64,000 nt of DNA from positions 1 to 64,000 of the forward strand of contig NZ_JUET01000048.1 in assembly GCF_001006485.1 (NCBI RefSeq), written 5' to 3'. A program made the translations under genes and the position numbers. The notes beneath the pieces are model-generated. The model did no database searches, was not told the DNA's origin, and worked only from the letters and a program-made list of their open reading frames with translations. Every line of letters begins with the position of its first letter. The first letter of the stretch is position 1. Source of the DNA: Tannerella forsythia (GTDB lineage Bacteria > Bacteroidota > Bacteroidia > Bacteroidales > Tannerellaceae). Below, piece by piece: positions 43,578 to 51,600 of the stretch.

Positions 43578-44486
43578 ATGCGCGGAAAAGAAAGAGAATG
43601 GGAAGGAGTGACCGGAGGCACCACTTTGGGGCAAAAAGCGATGAAGATTACCTTCTCTGTCGTGAATGTCCGTGTCGGATATGTCATTCTCGCGTTTGTC
43701 GTTCCGTTCTATATGCTTTTTCGTCGCAAGGGATATTTGTCGATTTATCGTTATTTCCGATGGCAGCATGGCTATTCGCCCTTGAAATCATTTTTTTACA
43801 CCTACCGTAATCATTTTGTTTTCGGACAGGCGATGCTCGATCGCTTCGCCGTCTATGCGGGACAGAAGAATTTTAAGATTGACAGTCCCGACAATGATTT
43901 GTTCATCTCGATGCTGGAGAACCCACATGGTTGTATTGTGGCCGGTGCCCACGTGGGGAATCCCGAATTATGCGGCTACCTTCTGCGACAGCAGAAGAAA
44001 CGGATCAACTGTTTGATATACGGAGGCGAAGCTCAAGAGGTACAAAAGAACCGGACAAAGATACTGGAACGTAATAACATTCGCACGATACCCGTTTCGG
44101 AAGATATGTCTCATATCTTTCTGATCAACGAAGCGCTGAAAGACGGCGAGATGGTCAGCATGCCGTGCGACCGCACTTTCGGCAGCAGCAAAAGCGTCGA
44201 ATGTGACTTCCTGAACGGCAAGGCCGACTTCCCGATCGGGGCATTCGTTCTTGCGCGGCAGTTCGATGTGCCCGTGCTGGCCATGTTTGCCTTGAAAACG
44301 AAGACATCGCAATACCGCATCCGCATCGTGCGTATCTCTGTGCCGGCAGAACGTTCGAAACGCGAACAGATCGAGTCGATGACCCGCACTTTCGCTCACG
44401 AGCTGGAGTGTATCGTAAAAAAATATCCCGAACAGTGGTTTAACTTTTATAATTTCTGGAAAGATGAACATGTTTCCTGCGCTTGA
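43578..44486 (+). CDS. LpxL-like acyltransferase
   Basis: A 302-aa membrane-bound acyltransferase of the lipid A/LpxL type. It begins EREWEGVTGGTTLGQKAM, the typical N-terminus of such enzymes in polyene clusters, followed by a membrane segment (VGYVILAFVVPFYMLF). The usual HX4D acyltransferase motif appears as AHVGNPELCG, with the Asp replaced by Glu. Its likely job is moving the finished acyl chain to a membrane lipid or glycolipid. It starts 1 bp after the ACP stop; the methyltransferase gene overlaps its end by 23 bp. Confidence 0.8.
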   Translation: MRGKEREWEGVTGGTTLGQKAMKITFSVVNVRVGYVILAFVVPFYMLFRRKGYLSIYRYFRWQHGYSPLKSFFYTYRNHFVFGQAMLDRFAVYAGQKNFKIDSPDNDLFISMLENPHGCIVAGAHVGNPELCGYLLRQQKKRINCLIYGGEAQEVQKNRTKILERNNIRTIPVSEDMSHIFLINEALKDGEMVSMPCDRTFGSSKSVECDFLNGKADFPIGAFVLARQFDVPVLAMFALKTKTSQYRIRIVRISVPAERSKREQIESMTRTFAHELECIVKKYPEQWFNFYNFWKDEHVSCA

Positions 44487-45549
44487 AAAGAAATATACGA
44501 AAGAACGGACAGGTATTCTTGAGGCGCAACGACGGGCACACGAAATTGCGTTTGCCCCTGTGACGTTTCAGGTATCGCGGCTGATGGTAAAATTCGGCAT
44601 CTTCCGGTTGCTGGATGAAACCAAGAACGGACTGACCTTCGACGAAGTCGTTGCTGCGACTAACTTGTCGCATTATGCCGTTCAGGTATTGCTGGAGGCT
44701 TCTCTTACGGCACAAACGGTCTTATATGTCGATGGGCGGTTTGTGCTCTCCAAGATCGGCTGGTTGCTGCTCACCGATCCGCTTATGTCGGTCAATATGG
44801 ATTTTAACCACGATGTGAATTACCTCGGCCTGTATCATATGGAAGAAGCCTTGCTCAACGGCAAGCCCGAAGGTCTGAAAGTGTTCGGGTCGTGGAAGAC
44901 GATTTATGAAGGATTGTCTTCACTTCCTGACGAGGTGCAGAAGAGTTGGTTTCGGTTCGACCACTATTATTCCGACCATTCGTTCGATGAGGCGCTGAAG
45001 ATCGTCTTTTCACACTCCCCCGCACGTTTGCTCGATGTGGGCGGGAATACGGGCCGATGGGCGCTCCGTTGTGTAGATTATAATGACGATGTCCACGTGA
45101 CGATTATGGACCTACCGCAGCAGATCGGCATGATGAAGCAACAAATTGGCGATAAAGACGGTGCGGCACGCATCGACGGTTATGAGATCGATTTGTTGAA
45201 TCCCGACGCGCCTTTTCCGCAAGGCTTCGACGCCATCTGGATGAGTCAGTTTCTGGATTGCTTCTCGGAGGCGGAAATTACGAGTATCGTTCAGCGCGCG
45301 GCTGCCTCGATGGATGAACATGCCCGGTTATTTATCATGGAAACGCTGTGGGATCGGCAGGCTAACGATGTGGCCGCATATTGCCTGACCCAGATCAGTC
45401 TCTATTTCACGGTGATGGCTAACGGAAACAGCAAGATGTATCATTCCGACGATCTGATCCGCTGCATCGAAGCCGGAGGATTGACGGTCGAGACGATTCA
45501 CGACGGACTGAAAAGCGGGCACTCTATACTGATTTGCCGGAAAGCATGA
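44464..45549 (+). CDS. SAM-dependent O-methyltransferase
   Basis: A 361-aa methyltransferase of the plant-like O-methyltransferase type. An N-terminal winged-helix dimerisation region (LTFDEVVAATNLSHYAVQVL) precedes the SAM fold with motif I LLDVGGNTGRWALRC, motif II VTIMDLPQQIGMMK and the DAIWMSQFLDCFSEAE segment. In aryl polyene pathways such enzymes methylate the aryl head group; that fits here but the head-group enzymes are not in the operon. The start overlaps the acyltransferase gene. Confidence 0.85.
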   Translation: MNMFPALEKKYTKERTGILEAQRRAHEIAFAPVTFQVSRLMVKFGIFRLLDETKNGLTFDEVVAATNLSHYAVQVLLEASLTAQTVLYVDGRFVLSKIGWLLLTDPLMSVNMDFNHDVNYLGLYHMEEALLNGKPEGLKVFGSWKTIYEGLSSLPDEVQKSWFRFDHYYSDHSFDEALKIVFSHSPARLLDVGGNTGRWALRCVDYNDDVHVTIMDLPQQIGMMKQQIGDKDGAARIDGYEIDLLNPDAPFPQGFDAIWMSQFLDCFSEAEITSIVQRAAASMDEHARLFIMETLWDRQANDVAAYCLTQISLYFTVMANGNSKMYHSDDLIRCIEAGGLTVETIHDGLKSGHSILICRKA

Positions 45550-45570
45550 TATATTTTATACGCTCATCAG

Positions 45571-46008
45571 ATGATTAAAGATTTCGGCATCCTTCAATTG
45601 TTGCCGCAACGACTGCCTTTCGTGATGGTCGATGAATTGACGCATTATGACAAGACGAGCGCTCGAAGCTCTTTCATGGTACGGGAAGAGAATCTGTTTT
45701 GCTTCGGTGGCCGTATGGAAGAAGCCGGATTGATTGAGAATATGGCTCAGACATGCGCTGCACGCATGGGCTATCGTGCCCGGACGGAGTTGCAAAGTGA
45801 CGGTATGGTCAGGGTGGGCTTTATCGGTGCCATTAGAGGAATAACGATCGTTCGTGTACCCCTCGTTGGAGAGGTGCTGACAACAACGGTTGAAGTGAAG
45901 GAAGAAATTTTCTCTACTTCGCTTGTCGAAATCAAGGTGGAAGTGGGTGACGAAGTGATTGCTTCGGGTTCGATGAAAATATTCCTGACGGATCAGACGG
46001 CGTCGTAG
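45571..46008 (+). CDS. Hotdog-fold 3-hydroxyacyl-ACP dehydratase
   Basis: A 145-aa FabZ/ApeP-like hotdog protein (LLPQRLPFVMVDELTHYDKT near the start, then MEEAGLIENMAQTCAARMGY on the central helix). The FabZ catalytic His of HRxPF is replaced by Gln (PQRLPF) while the helix Glu is kept, a pattern that I believe is usual in the polyene-type dehydratases of Bacteroidetes. It would form the double bonds of a polyene chain. Confidence 0.8.
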   Translation: MIKDFGILQLLPQRLPFVMVDELTHYDKTSARSSFMVREENLFCFGGRMEEAGLIENMAQTCAARMGYRARTELQSDGMVRVGFIGAIRGITIVRVPLVGEVLTTTVEVKEEIFSTSLVEIKVEVGDEVIASGSMKIFLTDQTAS

Positions 46009-46036
46009 GGTATAAGTGTACCATAAATAAAGAAAT

Positions 46037-46462
46037 ATGATGGAGAAGGTATTAAAAGCATCGAAAGAATTTGATGTACGGTTCAGTGAGGTAGACTCGA
46101 TGAACATCGTTTGGCACGGCTCTTACGCGCTTTATTTCGAGGATGCCCGCGAAGAGTTCGGACGGGTTTTCGGGCTGAGTTATCACGAGTATATTGCCAA
46201 CGAATACTTTGCGCCGCTCGTTGATCTGAACTTTCAATATAAGAAACCGTTGCTCTACGGACAACGTGCACGCATCGACATCACCTACCGTAACACCCCT
46301 GCGGCCAAGGTGATTTTCGACTACGAAATTCGGCTGATTGACGACGACAGTCTGATCGCTACCGGCTCCTCGACACAAGTCTTCCTCGACCGCGAATACC
46401 GATTGATGTGGACGAACCCGCCGTTTTATGAAGTATGGAAAAAGAAATACGGTCAGTTATGA
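46037..46462 (+). CDS. 4HBT-family acyl thioesterase
   Basis: A 141-aa hotdog thioesterase (FDVRFSEVDSMNIVWHGSYA with the catalytic Asp and His-Gly, then YALYFEDAREEFGRVFGL). It should hydrolyse an acyl-ACP or acyl-CoA. It lies 28 bp after the dehydratase, and the ketosynthase start overlaps its stop as ATGA. A second ATG one codon downstream is possible. Confidence 0.88.
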   Translation: MMEKVLKASKEFDVRFSEVDSMNIVWHGSYALYFEDAREEFGRVFGLSYHEYIANEYFAPLVDLNFQYKKPLLYGQRARIDITYRNTPAAKVIFDYEIRLIDDDSLIATGSSTQVFLDREYRLMWTNPPFYEVWKKKYGQL

Positions 46463-47631
46463 CGGTATGTACGGGAGATAACGTGGTTTCTGCGCTGGGC
46501 TTCACCGCCGAGGAGAACTACCGGAATGTGAAGCAGGGCCGGACCGGATTGCGTCTTTACCGCGAGCGATTCGGATTGCCCGAACCGTTTATGGCCTCGG
46601 AGATCGATGACACAGCTTTGAACGCGGCTTTCGTGGAGACTGAGACCGAATATATGCCTTCTGTCACGAAGGCAAATTACACAAAGCTGGAAATGGCTGC
46701 CATCGTTTCGGTAGCCGGGGCTCTGAAAACGGCCGCTATCGATGCGGCTGACAAGCGGGTGCTCTTTATCTTCTCGACGACGAAAGGCAATGTTTATCTT
46801 CTCGACGAGCATGAACGCTTCGGTTATGAAGCTGAACAGGTCTTTCTTTGGCGGTCGGCCGAGCGGATTGCCGGCTTTTTCGGAAATACGAATCCGCCGC
46901 TGGTTGTCTCGAATGCGTGTATCTCCGGAGCTGCGGCGCTGATAGCCGCACAGCGTGAATTACGTGCGGGACGATGCGACCATGTCATCGTCGTTGCCGC
47001 CGATATGCTATCGCGCTTTGTGATTTCGGGCTTTCAATCGTTCAAGGCCTTGTCACAAGAGGTATGCAAGCCTTTCGACCGTGATCGTTGTGGGTTGAAC
47101 CTCGGAGAGGCTGCGGCAACCCTCATCCTGACCGAATGTCGTGCGGAGGAGGTAGATGCGGGCGATGTTCTTCTAACGGCTGGAGCTGTCCGCAACGACG
47201 CCAATCATATTTCAGGTCCTTCACGTACGGGTGAAGGAAGTTACCTTGCCATGCGTCATATCCTTAAAGAGGTTTCATCCGGCGAAGTGGCCTTTGTCAA
47301 CGCCCACGGTACGGCTACGCCTTATAACGACGAGATGGAGTCTATTGCTTTGACACGCGCCGGACTGGTCGATGTCCCGGTCAATAGCCTGAAAGGATAT
47401 TTCGGGCATACGCTCGGCGCGGCAGGCGTGTTAGAGAGCGTCATCTCCATCCGAGCTCTTCGTGAGGGGATCGTCTTAAAGACATATGGCTTCGAGACGT
47501 TCGGGGTTACACATCCGCTTCGTGTCACGTCCGAAACGCAGACGACAACGCGCCGCCGGTGCGTCAAGATGCTTTCGGGCTTCGGAGGATGCAATGCCGC
47601 ACTGCTATTCACAAAATATGTACCCAATTAA
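46459..47631 (+). CDS. Beta-ketoacyl synthase (KAS II-like)
   Basis: A 390-aa condensing enzyme. The catalytic Cys is in VVSNACISGAAAL and the two His in FVNAHGTATPYND and KGYFGHTLGAAG, so it looks active. It would extend ACP-bound chains in the operon's dedicated pathway. The start MTVCTGDNVVSALG overlaps the thioesterase stop as ATGA; a start at 46435 would overlap by 28 bp. The following gene encodes a small ketosynthase-like protein that may be its partner. Confidence 0.9.
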   Translation: MTVCTGDNVVSALGFTAEENYRNVKQGRTGLRLYRERFGLPEPFMASEIDDTALNAAFVETETEYMPSVTKANYTKLEMAAIVSVAGALKTAAIDAADKRVLFIFSTTKGNVYLLDEHERFGYEAEQVFLWRSAERIAGFFGNTNPPLVVSNACISGAAALIAAQRELRAGRCDHVIVVAADMLSRFVISGFQSFKALSQEVCKPFDRDRCGLNLGEAAATLILTECRAEEVDAGDVLLTAGAVRNDANHISGPSRTGEGSYLAMRHILKEVSSGEVAFVNAHGTATPYNDEMESIALTRAGLVDVPVNSLKGYFGHTLGAAGVLESVISIRALREGIVLKTYGFETFGVTHPLRVTSETQTTTRRRCVKMLSGFGGCNAALLFTKYVPN

Positions 47632-47643
47632 TACGGTGAAAGA

Positions 47644-48276
47644 ATGAATTATATAAATGCATATTGTACGATAAACCCCGAAGGAGTGAGGCTGAACGGC
47701 ACGATGTGTTTTGTTCCCGATCCGGAACATTTCCCGATGCGTGATTTCTTTGCAGCCGCGTATCGCTGTCTCCAAATCGACTACCGCAAGTTTTATAAGA
47801 TGGATGCGCTCTCGAAGCTCGGCTTTCTTGCCTCGGAATGGCTGCTGAAAGGGTTCGATCGTGAACAGCCGAAGGAAGACATGGGCATCGTACTCTTCAA
47901 CCGCGGCGCGTCGCTCGAAGCCGATGCGGCGTATCAGGAAACGATTCGCGACGAAGAGAATTTTTTCCCTTCTCCGGCCGAATTTGTCTATACGCTGCCC
48001 AATATCGTGACGGGTGAAATCGCTATCCGAAACAAGATCTTCGGCGAAACGATGTTTTATGTGCTCCCTGCCTTTCGACCGGAAACGATTTGTGACATCG
48101 TTAACGACGCACTGACAGCTACCGGCATGCGGTACGTGCTGGCAGGATGGACGGAAGTGGACACCAATACATTCGACGGACGTATGTTTCTCTGCTCGAA
48201 GGATAACCGGCCGGATACTCTCAACCGGTCGCCCCTGCCGCTTACGGCCGAACAATTGACCGAATTATTTAGATAA
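47644..48276 (+). CDS. Ketosynthase-like protein without catalytic Cys (CLF-like), 210 aa
   Basis: A half-length relative of beta-ketoacyl synthases. The segment FFPSPAEFVYTLPNIVTGEI and IRNKIFGETMFYV corresponds to the strand-helix region before the active site, but no Cys is present where KAS enzymes have it. The His motifs of the C-terminal half are missing altogether. Like a chain-length factor it may pair with the active ketosynthase 12 bp upstream; this is inference. It is 22 bp before the second ACP gene. Confidence 0.65.
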   Translation: MNYINAYCTINPEGVRLNGTMCFVPDPEHFPMRDFFAAAYRCLQIDYRKFYKMDALSKLGFLASEWLLKGFDREQPKEDMGIVLFNRGASLEADAAYQETIRDEENFFPSPAEFVYTLPNIVTGEIAIRNKIFGETMFYVLPAFRPETICDIVNDALTATGMRYVLAGWTEVDTNTFDGRMFLCSKDNRPDTLNRSPLPLTAEQLTELFR

Positions 48277-48294
48277 TAACTCAATTAAAAAACA

Positions 48295-48552
48295 ATGGAT
48301 GAACTGATTTTAGAACTTAAAAACGAATTGATCAAGGTACTGAACCTCGAAGGAGTGAAGCCTGAAGATATTGGAGACGACAGTGAACTTTTCGGCGGCG
48401 GGTTGGGACTCGACTCGATCGACGCGCTTGAACTGATTGTATTGCTCGAGAAGAACTACGGCATTAAACTCAAAGATCCCGCGCAAGGCAAAGAGATTTT
48501 CAAATCCGTGCGTACGATGGCCGAATACGTACGGGCACATCGTACAAAGTAG
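48295..48552 (+). CDS. Acyl carrier protein 2
   Basis: An 85-aa carrier protein with the attachment Ser in GGGLGLDSIDALELIVLLE. It differs from carrier 1 in charge and helix 3, so the two are probably not interchangeable. It is the last gene of the operon and is convergent with the giant T9SS cargo gene 139 bp away. That gap contains two copies of a GGATG(A/T)ACCTAAAC sequence but no clear terminator. Confidence 0.92.
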   Translation: MDELILELKNELIKVLNLEGVKPEDIGDDSELFGGGLGLDSIDALELIVLLEKNYGIKLKDPAQGKEIFKSVRTMAEYVRAHRTK

Positions 48553-48691
48553 CCACAAGGAGTGACACGGATGAACCTAAACTAAAGAGGATGTACCTAA
48601 ACATCGCGTTTTGATACACCCTCTTAAAAAATGACTTTTTTTGTCCCGATAAGCTTATGAGAAGCGTGTGCCCGGAAAAGTATGACTATCG

Positions 48692-51600
48692 TTATTCGAT
48701 TAAAATCTTGCCGGAGTATCCATTATCGAATTTGACAAAGTATACGCCCGGTTGGGGTGCATCGAACGTGGTCAGTCCCGCTTGTACTTTCTCACGTCGG
48801 TAGAGATGGCCCATGGTGGTGAAGACATAAACCGTGGTAGGACGATCGGTCTCCACGTAGATTTTCCCTTCATACGCCCAGGCTCTTGATACCTTTCTGA
48901 TGATTTCCTGATTGCCTACCGGACTGACCCCTGATACGGTTACTTTCAGATTTCGGGTAACGGTAAGAATCGTTACCTCCATGACACTGTCCGAAAGTAT
49001 TGTTCGTTTAATGCCGCCTTGTTCGTTCCAGATGGGACTGTCGGTCGTAACCGTCGCATATTTCAGGCTGTATCCGTTTTTCGCCTTGATCGTAAACGTA
49101 AAGTCTTGCTGGCTTTTTACGAAAATCAGCTGTCCCGGTCGGGGGTTGGTCTCGGCCGATGGCGGTACGATCAATTCGATAAGGCGATTGATCCCGTCGA
49201 TCTTTTCGTCGCAGAAGCTGAGGTAACATTGGTTACTTACAATACTGTCACCGCAGGGATTCTTGACCGATACGCGGAAGAACGCCGATGAGTCTTTGGC
49301 CAGTGCATAGTAACTGTTCTTTGTTGCTCCCGGTATAGGCAGACCGTTTCTGTACCATTGATAAGTCATGAATTTTCCAGTCGTTTCTACGCTCAGCAGG
49401 TATCGCCAATTGTCGCATTCGCGTGCGTGGAGAGGCAAGTCTTTGATGAACGCGGGGATTTCACGGAAATATACCTCCATCGTATCGGAACTGACAGTTT
49501 CGGGCACCGTATCGGTAATTTCTACGTGATATTTGCCGGGTTTACGCACAATCAGGCTGGTGTCCGTGGCACCTGCGATCGCACTGCCTTCATGGAACCA
49601 CTGATATTTGATGTCCATTCCGCCACCTTTGACGAAGAGCGTATCATGGTCTTTACAGATATACTTCATCGGGTCGAGGTTGCGAATAAACCATGGGTGG
49701 ATCCATATCTTTACGGGATAAGGCAGTCGTCCGCCAAAATTATGACCGTCGATTACGGGAGTGAAGTAGTACATCAGTTCTCCGAGCTTCGTCGAGTCGG
49801 TAGGAGCATGCGGCCATTTCTTCCCGGTATGCTGCAATATTCCTCCTGCCTTTTCGAGATACCAGCTACCTCCGAATCCGGCGCTGAGTATTTCGATTGT
49901 GTCAAGTTCGCCTACATACAGGCGCGCCGGGATTTCTTTGGCTGTAAAGAGCCCAATGCTGTCTTTTCCGGTACCGACGGGTACGACGATGGGCGGACAG
50001 CTTCCGAATATGGCGTAGATATTGACCGAAGCGATAATCGAATCGACCGGGTTATCTTTGCGTGAGTGACCGTTAGGGGTATACTTAACAGGTACATGGC
50101 AAGTGATTTCAGCACCGACTCCCTTGTTAGCAGCCGCATTGTACTCATTGATGGGCATGGGCAGTCTGACGTAGCGCACGCCCTGAGCATCAACACTGTC
50201 CTTGTATGTGATCGTATCACGTTTGGTTAGTCCGCTCATGGAACCGGAGCCCCGATAGAAGATTGAGTCTCCCTCGACGTTCAGTTCTTTGGGCATCCGG
50301 AGCATCAAATGATCGGTTGGCACCATAGTGTTTACGGTCCCTGTAATCTTTTTGATCGTTAGTTTGAGGGTGTCCTGTGTCTGAAGCTCGTTGAAGGCAT
50401 GCGTGCCGGATACCGGAGCGATCTTGATGTCTTCGAACAGATAATTGTATGTTACGTTCGGATACAGTTTCCGTGAAACGATATGAGTGCCGCTCCCGGC
50501 TGCAACCGTTCCGCAGGGTGACATGCCGGCAATCTGTCCTTTATATTGTATCCCCGTAAAATCGGTATTACATTTGGCATTAAATTCCATGACGATGCTG
50601 GCTGTCCGGTCGGCATCTGTCGCCTCTGTATCGAGGTTCCCCGGCAGGATGATATCACTTCCTTTGGCGTCGGCGAGTTTAATCGAAGCGATCGTCCGTT
50701 CCGCATCTTCTCCGGCCCCGAATGCGGCAACGAGAGCAGCTTCCAGCGCAGCAGGAATGGGGGTTAGTGTACCTGTGGGATATTCAAGGCGTGCGCTTCC
50801 GGCTTTATAGACTTGTCCGGAAGGAACGGTAAAGTCTTTCATCTCTGGGTTTTTAAGTGCGCCTGTGGAAGTCGCGGTCGTAAAATTCACTTTGATTGTA
50901 TACGGCTCTACCGATTCGTGTTTGAACGTATCTCGAACAGCTGTGATACTTCCTGCTACCGTAGCATCGGCCGATGGTTTGATAATGAACGAATCGATGG
51001 CCGAAAAATTATCGCCCTCCGGATCGAGCGGAGCATTTGTGTTCGGAGTCCATGCACTGTTGAAACCTGCACCGGTATATACCTTCACTTTATCGCCCGT
51101 ACAGTCGTTGAAATTATAGGTATAACTCATCTCGAAGGTCTTTGAAGCCGTGCCGGGAACATTAGCTACTTTTACCCAACGATTTCCCAGTCCGGTACCG
51201 TTATAAATCGTTCCGGCGTCGGCATCTTTTAGTTTAACGTCGCTGATATTTCCTTCGAAATAAAACCACATATCCTGTATCGGATTGCTTGTCTGGTTTG
51301 TTACGGTGAGTGCCGGACTACTGACGGTAGGGCCATAGGCCGGTACCTCGGGGACGGAAACTTCGAGCGAATTGCCCGGCCCGGTATATTTAAACGTGAC
51401 ATCACGTACATGCGTGTGGGTTTGTCCGGTTTTCGGATTCTTCCACGTTGAGATACGTTTCATGATACTTGCATCGCGCTTGGCTGAGGGTAATGCCTTA
51501 ATTTTACCGCGCGTCGTAAGCCGCCAGAAATCGTCGGGCCGTTGCCATTTGCCCGCTTGCAATGCTCCGGAACCATCGTACGTCAGGTCATACAAATTTT

